64,000 nucleotides of DNA, taken from Fidelibacterota bacterium. GTDB lineage: Bacteria > Fidelibacterota > Marinisomatia > Marinisomatales > TCS55. Position 1 is the first letter of the stretch. Each line of letters starts with the position of its first letter. This document shows, one piece after another, positions 45,390 to 53,857 of this stretch. A program made the translations under genes and the position numbers. The DNA is taken from NCBI GenBank assembly GCA_004124385.1, contig SCKN01000003.1:107501-171500 (forward strand). The letters run 5' to 3'. Below the pieces are notes generated by a model. That model was not told the DNA's origin, searched no databases, and saw only the letters and a program-made list of their open reading frames with translations.

Positions 45390-45977
45390 ATGATTACTCC
45401 AGCAGAACTTAAACGTAAGCTAATTCACCTTTTAAACTTGGTTATTCCTTTTAGCTATGTGTTCATATTTCCAAACAAAAATCAAATGGCAATAATTATG
45501 CTCATTTTCGCTCTTATTTTTGTGATAGTTGATTTGACCAGGATGCGTTTGGCGTTTGTAAAAAAGATTTTCGATCATTTTTTTAATTCAATGATGCGTC
45601 AACATGAAATCAGCGGTCGCTTTACGGGCGCAACGTGGGTTTTGATAATTTCAGTACCTGTCATTTATCTTTTACCAAAAGAAATTGCAATATTGAGTCT
45701 CGTATTTATGTCATTAGGAGATATTGCTGCCGCAATAATTGGTTTATCATTTGGCAAAACTAAAATAGGCAAAAAATCACTTGAGGGTTCCATCGGCTGT
45801 TTATTCGTTTGTATTATTGCTGCCCTTATGTTAGATCTCGTCCCATTGATTGTTTCAATAAGCGGTGCAGTAATGGCAACAGTATTTGAGGCGTTACCGA
45901 TTGATATCGATGATAATATACTGATCCCAATTGGCGCTGGTTCAACGATGGTATTAGCGAGTTCCTTTTTCGTATGA
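45390..45977 (+). CDS. SEC59/DGK1-family membrane lipid kinase or cytidylyltransferase-like protein
   Basis: A 195-residue membrane protein with about six helices. 'LKRKLIHLLNLVIPFSYVFI' at the start and 'SLGDIAAAIIGLSFGKTKIG' followed by 'KKSLEGSIGCLFVC' are the signature of the SEC59/DGK1/VTE5 family, which contains CTP-dependent dolichol, diacylglycerol and phytol kinases. In bacteria the substrate might be a prenol or diacylglycerol. It could feed the polyprenyl-phosphate or phospholipid pool. It overlaps the following gene by four bases. Confidence 0.85.
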   Translation: MITPAELKRKLIHLLNLVIPFSYVFIFPNKNQMAIIMLIFALIFVIVDLTRMRLAFVKKIFDHFFNSMMRQHEISGRFTGATWVLIISVPVIYLLPKEIAILSLVFMSLGDIAAAIIGLSFGKTKIGKKSLEGSIGCLFVCIIAALMLDLVPLIVSISGAVMATVFEALPIDIDDNILIPIGAGSTMVLASSFFV

Positions 45978-48043
45978 CATTTTTGTCACCATTACTATTG
46001 TGGGGTTTATTGGCTGCTACAATTCCCATAATCATCCATTTAATTAGCTTAAGTAAAACCAAGGAAATGGAATTCAGTTCTATCCGTTTTCTAGAAGAAA
46101 TGAAACACGAATCCATTCGTAAACTGAAGATAAAACAATGGCTATTAGTATTATTAAGAACATTGATGATCATTTTATTAGTTCTTATGATCGCTAGACC
46201 TACAACTAAAGGTTTTATTTCCAGTTGGTTAAGCGGTGATGTTGATTCCAGGGCAGTGGTCATAATTGATAATTCAGCCAGTATGTCGTTGATGGGTGAC
46301 AATGGTTCATTACTGGAAAATATAAAACTACAATCTAAATCTCTTATACGAAAACTAGATGAAAAGTCGTTTGTTGAAATATATCAATCAAATCCGATGA
46401 AATTAATATATAGCGGCAAGCAAGATCGTGCTCAACGAATTAGTAATGCCATAAATTCAATTTCCCAAACTGCAACGATGGATCAACTTTGGTCTGTTAT
46501 TATTACAGCAATAAAATCTGCTGAACAACATGAAATAAATAAAGAATGTTTTATTTTTAGTGATCTCCAATCATTACCGGATACTTCAACAGTAAACCAG
46601 TTTCAAAATGAACTTAATGAATGGAAGCTATATTTTATTGGACAAGAGACTGTTCAAGATAATATTGGAATTTATGAAGTGCTGCCTGTGAGCCAAGTGA
46701 AACTACCTGATCATTTGATGAAATTAAATACACGAGTGAAAAATGAAGGCAAAATTGAGAAAAGAAATATTTCTATTGAACTATACTTGAATGATGAAAG
46801 AGTAGGACAGGTTGTAACTGCATTTAATCCAACAAAAGCAAAAGAATTTATATTTCAAGCTTACCCAGGTAAAAGTGGCATCATTCGTGGTAAAATAACA
46901 ATTCCGGATGATGATTTTGATTATGATAATTACCAATCATTTGAATTGTCCATCCCCAAACAAATATCCTGTATGCTGATTGGCGAATCAGTGGAAGATG
47001 TATTCTTACTTGAAGAAGCACTTAAATCCATCAGCGGTGAAAATGAATATGTCTACCTGCATAGAAAGATCATGCCAGCCATTGACAAACTTTTCCTCCA
47101 TCACACCGATGTATTGATTTTACATAGACCCGATAAGATTTCAATGAAAGCTTTGGATGATATTCAGCGTTTTATAGCAAGGGGTGGAGGGTTGATTTGG
47201 ATCTCTAATACGGATGATATTCAAATTTCCTCCTCAATCGAATCGGCGTTAAAATTACCTTATTACGTCCAGTCTATACATGCCGGTACCGAAGCATTTT
47301 ATGAGGTTGAGAGAACCCAAACCCAGCATGCACTTTTTGATGAATTGACTGTGCGAAAATTATCTGCAGAACTTCCTGAAGTATATAGTTATACCAGAGT
47401 AAGACCCCGATTAAATCAAAATGTTATATTAGCCATGCATAATGGTGATCCATTTTTGATAGAGTACAGATTAATGGGTGGTCATGTATATTATTTTTCG
47501 TCACCTTTTGGATTAGATTGGAACGATCTTGCTTTACGAGGGCTTTTTGTTCCATTACTCCATCGCATGTTAATTCTTTTAGCAACGGATGAAAGTAATA
47601 CGATGCCGGTTTATGCTGGAGAATCAAAAAAGATAATAATGACCAAAGAATTTTTAAATGCCAAATGGGAATTGTATTCTCCTTCGGGTAGGCATATACT
47701 TTTGATTCCGGATTATAATAAAGAAGTTTTAATTGTTGAAAATACAGATGAATTAGGCTCCTATGAAATCTACGCAAATGGTGAATTTTATACTGCATTT
47801 TCCACCCGGCTTGCTCATCATGAGCGCCCCATAAACAGAGTGCCAGGTCAGCTAATTGCCAATACAATTGGGTCGACTCAAGCACAATATATTTCTCCCG
47901 GTCAAAGTACATCTACCGTGTTGCAGGATTTAAGATATGGAAAGGCATTATGGCGGAATTTTTTAATCCTGGCTATTATTATATTTTTGATTGAAACAAT
48001 AATGGGTAGGCCGCACTCTCACGCAATGAAATCTGAAGACTAA
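45974..48043 (+). CDS. BatA-type membrane protein with vWA domain
   Basis: A 689-residue membrane protein. The N-terminal 'FLSPLLLWGLLAATIPIIIH' and 'LKIKQWLLVLLRTLMIILLV' are the BatA/aerotolerance-regulator N-terminal region with two helices. A von Willebrand A domain follows (about 90-230), and its MIDAS motif D-x-S-x-S is intact in 'VVIIDNSASMSL'. The long remaining periplasmic part contains beta-rich and glutamine-amidotransferase-like segments ('DVLILHRPDKISMKALDDIQ'), and a last helix lies near residue 665. Members often accompany MoxR ATPases, but none is seen here. The role is unknown; a chaperone or envelope-maintenance function is likely by family. It overlaps hflX by one base. Confidence 0.85.
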   Translation: MTFLSPLLLWGLLAATIPIIIHLISLSKTKEMEFSSIRFLEEMKHESIRKLKIKQWLLVLLRTLMIILLVLMIARPTTKGFISSWLSGDVDSRAVVIIDNSASMSLMGDNGSLLENIKLQSKSLIRKLDEKSFVEIYQSNPMKLIYSGKQDRAQRISNAINSISQTATMDQLWSVIITAIKSAEQHEINKECFIFSDLQSLPDTSTVNQFQNELNEWKLYFIGQETVQDNIGIYEVLPVSQVKLPDHLMKLNTRVKNEGKIEKRNISIELYLNDERVGQVVTAFNPTKAKEFIFQAYPGKSGIIRGKITIPDDDFDYDNYQSFELSIPKQISCMLIGESVEDVFLLEEALKSISGENEYVYLHRKIMPAIDKLFLHHTDVLILHRPDKISMKALDDIQRFIARGGGLIWISNTDDIQISSSIESALKLPYYVQSIHAGTEAFYEVERTQTQHALFDELTVRKLSAELPEVYSYTRVRPRLNQNVILAMHNGDPFLIEYRLMGGHVYYFSSPFGLDWNDLALRGLFVPLLHRMLILLATDESNTMPVYAGESKKIIMTKEFLNAKWELYSPSGRHILLIPDYNKEVLIVENTDELGSYEIYANGEFYTAFSTRLAHHERPINRVPGQLIANTIGSTQAQYISPGQSTSTVLQDLRYGKALWRNFLILAIIIFLIETIMGRPHSHAMKSED

Positions 48044-49305
48044 TGCGAGATATTGATATAAAAAAGGAAAAAGCACTCATGGTGGGTGTAATTCATGGTA
48101 ATGTGGATGAAGCAACAACGTATGAACATTTAGAAGAATTAGAATTATTAGCAGACACTGCCGGGGCAGAAGTTGTAGGCCAAGTGACTCAACGGTTGAA
48201 TAAATTAAATCCACAATTTTTAGTCGGAAAGGGTAAAGCAGATGAAATAGTTGGTCAGGCGGAAGCATTGGGAGCACAACTTATCATTTTTGATAATGAT
48301 TTAACGCCTGCCCAAGCAAAAAATTTCATGAATTTAGCTGATAATTTAAAGGTGATTGATCGCAGAGCTCTCATACTTGATATTTTTCGTCAACATGCCA
48401 GATCCCGAGAAGCAAAAACCCAGGTTGAATTGGCCCATTTGGAATATTTATTACCTCGATTAACTCGACAATGGACCCACTTGGAAAGGCAGATGGGTGG
48501 AATTGGAGCAAGAGCCGGGATGGGTGAAACTCAAATCGAAGTTGATCGCCGATTGATTCGTACACGGATTTCAAAATTAAAGAAAGAGCTGGAAAAGATC
48601 GATCAAGAAAGGATTGTACAAAGCAGGGGCCGAAAGAAATTTTTCCGTGTTGCGTTGGTGGGATATACCAATGCTGGCAAATCAACTTTAATGAATGTCC
48701 TGTCTGCAGCCGATGTGTATGTGCAGGACCAATTATTTGCCACATTGGATACAACCATTCGCCAAGTGGATATAAATGATACTCATCAAATACTCTTAAG
48801 TGATACGGTGGGTTTCGTGCGCAAATTGCCTCATGGTTTGGTGGCGAGTTTCAGAAGTACATTAAAAGAAGTGATAGATGCAGATCTATTATTACTTGTT
48901 TTGGATGCATCATCCCCCCACGTTATAGACCACTTAAAAACAATCAATAATGTTCTCGAAGAAATTACTGCTGGTGATAAACGTAGTTTGATTGTTCTAA
49001 ATAAGATCGATTTAGTTGAGGATATAAATGCATTGAATCAATTGAAACAATCTTTTACTGAAGCAGTTATGATTTCTGCGCTGGATCAACTGCGGATGGA
49101 TGATCTTCTAAATTCAATCCAATCCATCATGGATGAGAATTTTCAAACTATAGAAGTAGATATTCCATTTTCGAATGGTAAAATAATTTCTGAAATACAA
49201 GCTGATACAGAAGTGCTGGATCGCGAATATTATGATGAAGGTGTGCGAATGACCATTAAAGGACCCAGCAGTAAAATTCAAAAGATCCTTTCCCAGTTAG
49301 TATAA
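48043..49305 (+). CDS. hflX: GTPase HflX
   Basis: A 420-residue ribosome-associated GTPase that splits stalled or idle 70S ribosomes. The HflX domain (residues about 20-190) has 'NPQFLVGKGKADEIVGQAEA' and 'GGIGARAGMGETQIEVDRRL'. The G domain starts with P-loop 'VALVGYTNAGKSTLMNVLS' at about 205, G3 'LLSDTVGFVRKLPHGLVASF' and G4 'VLNKIDLV'. A short C-terminal domain closes the chain. Normal length. A strong terminator follows immediately. Confidence 0.97.
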   Translation: MRDIDIKKEKALMVGVIHGNVDEATTYEHLEELELLADTAGAEVVGQVTQRLNKLNPQFLVGKGKADEIVGQAEALGAQLIIFDNDLTPAQAKNFMNLADNLKVIDRRALILDIFRQHARSREAKTQVELAHLEYLLPRLTRQWTHLERQMGGIGARAGMGETQIEVDRRLIRTRISKLKKELEKIDQERIVQSRGRKKFFRVALVGYTNAGKSTLMNVLSAADVYVQDQLFATLDTTIRQVDINDTHQILLSDTVGFVRKLPHGLVASFRSTLKEVIDADLLLLVLDASSPHVIDHLKTINNVLEEITAGDKRSLIVLNKIDLVEDINALNQLKQSFTEAVMISALDQLRMDDLLNSIQSIMDENFQTIEVDIPFSNGKIISEIQADTEVLDREYYDEGVRMTIKGPSSKIQKILSQLV

Positions 49306-49337
49306 AAAAATCCCGACACTTTCGTGTCGGGATTTTA
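49306..49337 (+). terminator. Rho-independent terminator after hflX
   Basis: An 11-bp perfect stem, AATCCCGACAC at 49309-49319 with GTGTCGGGATT at 49324-49334, has a TTTC loop and is flanked by A-run and T-run. It ends the yajC-hflX transcript. Confidence 0.92.
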
Positions 49338-49510
49338 ACTTCCCGCATTGAGTGTTTTTCAGGATCATGATTATCATAAGTGGCGGCCTCCCGCCAACAG
49401 CAAACTTCCTTTACTCCGGCGAACCAGAGAAGGCCTGTTTTTTGCCGACAGAGTTAGCCTCCAAGGGCAGTTATTGAAGATCCTGAATAACGTATCTCAA
49501 GCGGGAATTG
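49338..49510 (+). ncRNA. ssrS: Probable 6S RNA
   Basis: A non-coding stretch of about 173 bases between the hflX terminator and a minus-strand transporter. It folds as one long rod. TTCCCGC (49340-49346) pairs with GCGGGAA (49501-49507), TTGAG (49348-49352) with CTCAA (49496-49500), and TCAGGATC (49359-49366) with GATCCTGA (49479-49486). The distal arm has GGCCT/AGGCC and CGCC/GGCG pairs. It shares with E. coli 6S RNA the order of 'GTGGCG', 'GAGAAGGCC', 'GCCGACA' and 'CCAAGGG' words. An open central bubble lies between the two arms. 6S RNA mimics an open promoter and binds sigma-70 RNA polymerase. The call rests on hand folding and word order; another structured RNA is possible. Confidence 0.6.
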
Positions 49511-49558
49511 TAAAAAAGCTAATATAAATTTATCCGATCAAACGACCGGGGACAAGAC

Positions 49559-50851
49559 TTAATCGAACTCTTTTTTGGGTGGGGAGATTTGATTTTCTGT
49601 TGAAGCAATAAAAACGGCCACACTGGCATCACCTGTTACATTCGTTGTTGTCCTCATCATATCCAATATTCTATCTACACCAAGAATAAGAGCAATACCC
49701 TGACTGGGAACTCCAATTGCCTCAAGAATAATCACGAGCATGATTAGTCCGGCACCGGGAACAGCTGCCGTTCCAATCGAGGCAAGTACAGCTGTTAGTA
49801 CAATGGTCAATTGTGCGCCTAATGTCAGATCCATTCCCAGCGTTTGAGCGATGAATACTGCAGCCACCGCTTGGTATAAGGCTGTTCCATCCATGTTTAT
49901 CGTTGCGCCTAGCGGGAGGACGAAAGAAGACACTTCTTCAGAAACGCCTAATTTGTCTTCACAGCATTCCATGGTTACAGGCAAGGTTGCACTGCTTGAA
50001 CTCGTAGAAAATGCCAGTAATTGCGCCGGGGCAATTCCCTTATAAAAATCTTTCAAGGACATATTAGTAAAAATTTTAAGTATAGCGGAATAGGTTACAG
50101 ACATATGAATAAGCAGGCCCAAGATAACTGTAATCATGTAATAGCCTAATGAACCTAGTAATTCAAGAATATTAGTTAAATCATCTCCTGCCACAGTATT
50201 GATTGTATCTGCAATAAGAGCAAATACCCCAATGGGAGCCATGAGCATAATGATATTAACCAATTTGATTACAACAGCATTCAGCCCTTCAAAAAAGTCT
50301 AAAAAAGGCTTCGACTTGTTTTTGGGAATTTGAATTAAACCTATCCCAATAAATATGGCTACAAAAACTACCTGGAGCATATTTCGATTACTAGAAGCTG
50401 CGTTAAAAAAATTACTGGGTACTATATCAACGATAGGTTGGAGAGGCCCTCTGTCTTTTACATTTGCAGCCGCACTAGCTTTAGTATCTGCCGCTGATTG
50501 ATATGTTTCCTGAAGTTTTATTTTCATTTCATCCGGAACTCTGTCTCCGGGTTGGAGCATGTTTACGATAACAAGTCCGATAGTTACAGAAATGGCTGTT
50601 GTTAAAATATATATTGTAATTGTTTTCCCACCGATGCGAGACAGTTTTTTAAGATTGGATAAAGAAGCGACGCCAGTGATAAGCGACGAGAGTATAAGAG
50701 GAACGGCTATCAGTTTTAATAGACTGATAAAAATCGTTCCAAAGGGAGCAATCCAATTAGATGTAAAACCGCCTAATCCTTGCGTGGCAGCAAAAATCCC
50801 GTAGAGCAGACCTAACGCTAGGCCTATAATAATCTTCCAATGTAGCTTCAT
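49559..50851 (-). CDS. Dicarboxylate/amino acid:cation symporter (DAACS family)
   Basis: A 430-residue transporter with the helical hairpins of the GltPh/DctA fold. The HP1 segment 'LLAFSTSSSSATLPVTMECC' and the sodium/substrate site 'LGATINMDGTALYQAVAAVF' are conserved. 'GTAAVPGAGLIMLVIILEAI' (HP2) and 'DRILDMMRTTTNVTGDASVA' complete the family pattern. It imports glutamate, aspartate or C4-dicarboxylates with sodium or protons. It is transcribed toward the probable 6S RNA. Substrate is not resolved from sequence. Confidence 0.94.
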   Translation of the reverse strand: MKLHWKIIIGLALGLLYGIFAATQGLGGFTSNWIAPFGTIFISLLKLIAVPLILSSLITGVASLSNLKKLSRIGGKTITIYILTTAISVTIGLVIVNMLQPGDRVPDEMKIKLQETYQSAADTKASAAANVKDRGPLQPIVDIVPSNFFNAASSNRNMLQVVFVAIFIGIGLIQIPKNKSKPFLDFFEGLNAVVIKLVNIIMLMAPIGVFALIADTINTVAGDDLTNILELLGSLGYYMITVILGLLIHMSVTYSAILKIFTNMSLKDFYKGIAPAQLLAFSTSSSSATLPVTMECCEDKLGVSEEVSSFVLPLGATINMDGTALYQAVAAVFIAQTLGMDLTLGAQLTIVLTAVLASIGTAAVPGAGLIMLVIILEAIGVPSQGIALILGVDRILDMMRTTTNVTGDASVAVFIASTENQISPPKKEFD

Positions 50852-50892
50852 AAGGCGCTGAATTTAACAGGAAGTATTCGGATCACAAATGA

Positions 50893-51078
50893 TCAATCTT
50901 CTGTTTTTCGTTTTGCTTCTTCATAGGATTTATAATACGAATCGCCCATTTCAGAAAAGAAATCTGTTCCAGGTTTGCTCTTTAATCGTTTAAAAAAGAC
51001 TTTTGCAATTGTATCAAAGAGGTCTTGGATATTGGCTAATGCAGAACCCAAGTGATGAGCGAGTGGTTTATTCTTCAA
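50893..51078 (-). CDS. Small hypothetical protein
   Basis: A 61-residue protein, [20 protein letters not shown]-like and Lys/Glu-rich, without membrane segment or signal. It overlaps the end of the DUF255 gene by 11 bases, which suggests translational coupling and a real gene. Helical by composition ('[15 protein letters not shown]'). I do not recognise it. Confidence 0.5.
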   Translation of the reverse strand: MKNKPLAHHLGSALANIQDLFDTIAKVFFKRLKSKPGTDFFSEMGDSYYKSYEEAKRKTED

Positions 51079-53206
51079 GCTGTTCTAAAGCCAATTTTAA
51101 TTCATTTGTAGGAAGATTACAGGCGAAGTTTTTGCAGACATAAGCTGTGGGTTTTCCATCTATCATCGTTTGTGAATCTGTCCAAGGAGCTATTTTAGTT
51201 AAATTTTGTCCATTTTTATAAAGCAGCACTCTATTCGGATTATAAGATTGGCTGATGGATTGGATGAATGAGCGTGTCTCCTCATTTTCATTGCCCACTA
51301 CGACAACTTCTTTGGCCTCCAAATTGAACATGAATCCGGTTAGCATATTGGTATGTCCCGTTGGCATGCGTTTTATATCCGGTTGGAATGTGCGGATGGT
51401 CTTCTCTGCTTTGTCCAGCCAATCCATATTACTGGTAATGCGAGCGAGTTTATACAATACAATCACAGCAACAGAATTACCTGAAGGAATTGCACCATCG
51501 TAAGCAGTAATAGCTCGCACAATCAATTCTTCAGTATTATCACTGCCCAGGAAAAATCCGCCGGCATCATCATTCCAAAAATCTTCTACCATAATATTAG
51601 CAAGTTCAATAGCAGCAATTAAATTATCTGTATTAAAATTGGCTTCATACAATCCCAATAATCCCCAAATCATAAATGCATAATCGTCCAAGTGTGCATC
51701 CAGAGATGACGTACCATTGCGATGGCGTTTAAGTAATCGACCATCATTTCTTCTTAATTTATTGAGAACAAAATCAGCAGATTTTTGAGCCGCAGTTGAA
51801 TACATTGGATCATTTAAAGCAATACTGGCTTTGGCCATGGCTGTAATCATCAGTCCATTCCAATCTGTAAGAATCTTATCATCTTTTAATGGATGGATTC
51901 GTTTTTCTCGGACAATAAAAAGCTTTTGTCGCCAGTGTGCAATTTTTTCATGCAGATTATCAGGAGAGATATCCATGGATTCGGCTATGTACTTTACTCG
52001 CTTTTGCAAGTGCAGAATATTTTGTCCGGTTTGCTGACTTGTTGCTTCATCATGAAAATTTCCGCCAGGATGGACATTGAAAATTGTATTGAATATTATG
52101 CCATCTTCTTCACCCAGAATATCGATTATTTCTGTATCGGTCCAAACATAAAATTTTCCTTCTTCACCTTCGCTGTCGGCATCTTCAGCTGAATAAAACC
52201 CACCTTCTTCGCTGGTCATATCTCTTAAAACATAGGTGAAGATTTCCCGGGCAGTCTGACCATAAAACTCATTATGTGTAATTTGATATGCTTCCAAGTA
52301 AGCCATGGATAGCATGGCCTGATCGTAAAGCATTTTTTCAAAATGGGGGACCAGCCATTTTTTATCTGTTGAATAGCGATGGAAACCAAATCCAACATGA
52401 TCATAAATTCCGCCCAGACGCATATTTTTTAATGTTGATTCAACCATGAGTAGTGCTTGGTTATTTTTTGTACGATGATAGTATCGAAGTAAATAAATCA
52501 AATTATGGGGTGAAGGGAATTTGGGAGCTCGTCCAAAGCCACCCATATCTCTATCGTAACGCTGAACAAAATCACTGTAAGCAAGATCTAGAGTATTTAC
52601 TTCAAGGGTCGTACCCAATGTCCGAGTATTTGCTCGAACAAGATACGATTTTACTTGATCGACTGATTTCATTATTTCATCGCGTTTATTTATCCAGGCA
52701 TCATGAAAAATGGGTAAGAGCTGGAGCATGCCGGGCCGTTGGCCGCCGCCATCTTTAGGAAAGTATGTTCCGGCAAAAAAGGGCTCTTTATCCGGAGTCA
52801 TTACAATCGTTAACGGCCAGCCGCCTCTACCGGTCATTGCCTGGCAAACGGACATATACACATGGTCAATTTCCGGAAGTTCTTCCCGATCTACTTTAAT
52901 ACTTACGAACCAATCGTTCATGAGTTTGGCCACGCTATCATCTTCAAATGATTCGTGCTCCATTACGTGACACCAGTGGCAGGTGGAATAGCCAATGGAC
53001 AGAAAAATGGGTTTATCTTCTGCTTTTGCCTTGGCAAAAGCTTCTTCGCCCCAAGGGTACCAATCAACTGGATTATTGGCGTGCTGAAGAAGATAGGGGC
53101 TTTGTTCATTTGCTAAACGATTCAAATTCTCCTCGTTTCCTTTTCCCGAACATGCTGAAATAAATAACATGCAAAAAATGATATATGTTGTCTTGACTTC
53201 ATACAT
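51068..53206 (-). CDS. DUF255 thioredoxin-like lipoprotein (YyaL/SSP411 family)
   Basis: A 712-residue protein. The signal '[20 protein letters not shown]' has a lipobox (ISAC), so this copy is exported and lipid-anchored, whereas most members are cytoplasmic. The N-terminal thioredoxin-like domain has '[20 protein letters not shown]' and the CxxC '[16 protein letters not shown]'. The rest is an (alpha/alpha)6 barrel like N-acylglucosamine epimerase, with '[17 protein letters not shown]', '[20 protein letters not shown]' and '[16 protein letters not shown]'. The human homologue is SPATA20. The enzymatic role is unproven. It is divergent from the gene at 53255, with only 48 bases between starts. 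Confidence 0.92.
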   Translation of the reverse strand: MYEVKTTYIIFCMLFISACSGKGNEENLNRLANEQSPYLLQHANNPVDWYPWGEEAFAKAKAEDKPIFLSIGYSTCHWCHVMEHESFEDDSVAKLMNDWFVSIKVDREELPEIDHVYMSVCQAMTGRGGWPLTIVMTPDKEPFFAGTYFPKDGGGQRPGMLQLLPIFHDAWINKRDEIMKSVDQVKSYLVRANTRTLGTTLEVNTLDLAYSDFVQRYDRDMGGFGRAPKFPSPHNLIYLLRYYHRTKNNQALLMVESTLKNMRLGGIYDHVGFGFHRYSTDKKWLVPHFEKMLYDQAMLSMAYLEAYQITHNEFYGQTAREIFTYVLRDMTSEEGGFYSAEDADSEGEEGKFYVWTDTEIIDILGEEDGIIFNTIFNVHPGGNFHDEATSQQTGQNILHLQKRVKYIAESMDISPDNLHEKIAHWRQKLFIVREKRIHPLKDDKILTDWNGLMITAMAKASIALNDPMYSTAAQKSADFVLNKLRRNDGRLLKRHRNGTSSLDAHLDDYAFMIWGLLGLYEANFNTDNLIAAIELANIMVEDFWNDDAGGFFLGSDNTEELIVRAITAYDGAIPSGNSVAVIVLYKLARITSNMDWLDKAEKTIRTFQPDIKRMPTGHTNMLTGFMFNLEAKEVVVVGNENEETRSFIQSISQSYNPNRVLLYKNGQNLTKIAPWTDSQTMIDGKPTAYVCKNFACNLPTNELKLALEQLEE

Positions 53207-53254
53207 AGTACAGTTGGAATTTGCAGACTATAAAATTAATTTCACAGGCACAAG

Positions 53255-53812
53255 ATGAATAAGTTATCTCTAAAATATATAATTTTCAATATTGTTACTT
53301 TAATGATGATCTTTTCTATTGGATCATGCAATAAAAAGGCTTCGCTCAAGTTTGAAGTCAAGGGTGTCAATGAGAATAAGAGTTCTGTGCGGCCGAAAAT
53401 TCCCGGTCCCCGTACATGTTTTTGGTCAAGAGGACCTGCAAGTAAAGATCCGTATGTTAATGTGGCATATCCAGATGCTGGCGTATTTTATTGGTATGCC
53501 ATGTTTTCTGTACCAGAGGGTGCACAATTACATTTAGAAGGCGAATTCCCACACTCTCGATATATGTCCCTAATCAGTTATGATGAACGAGGTGCACCGG
53601 TTGAATCTTTATCTGATTATTTAATTATTCCAAATGATGGCGATGGTGCACTAGATGAAGATGTAACTGTTGTGTAAATTCGAAATATGTTAGCTTCATC
53701 AAATTTTCCACATGCAATCCAAAATGTATCTGAAATTGGAAAAGAGAAAGAAATAATGGGTCCCTATTTACCAAAATCCAATTATATGATGACTAATATG
53801 TTTGAAGTTTAA
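53255..53812 (+). pseudogene. Lipoprotein gene with internal deletion
   Basis: The 5' part encodes a 140-residue lipoprotein, MNKLSLKYIIFNIVTLMMIF with lipobox 'SIGSC', and a conserved-looking segment 'PRTCFWSRGPASKDPYVNVA', 'YPDAGVFYWYAMFSVPEGAQ', 'HSRYMSLISYDERGAPVESL'. It stops at TAA 53675-53677. In the same frame the sequence goes on as 'NMLASSNFPHAIQNVSEI' and 'GPYLPKSNYMMTNMFEV' to the stop at 53812, which looks like the natural end of the same family. The middle (NPF-rich region and most of the fold) is absent, so a large in-frame deletion with a stop at the junction is the simplest reading. I recognise the pattern from long hypothetical proteins but no named family. Confidence 0.6.
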
Positions 53813-53857
53813 TTTCCATGTATAGAATAAAAAAAGTTAATTAAAAAAAGAATTGCG

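Noticed and set aside
45826-46302. A 158-codon minus-strand open frame
   Set aside because: It is antisense to the SEC59-like and BatA genes, both of which have clear family motifs.
47424-47912. A 162-codon minus-strand open frame
   Set aside because: It is antisense to the BatA/vWA gene and has no recognisable motif.
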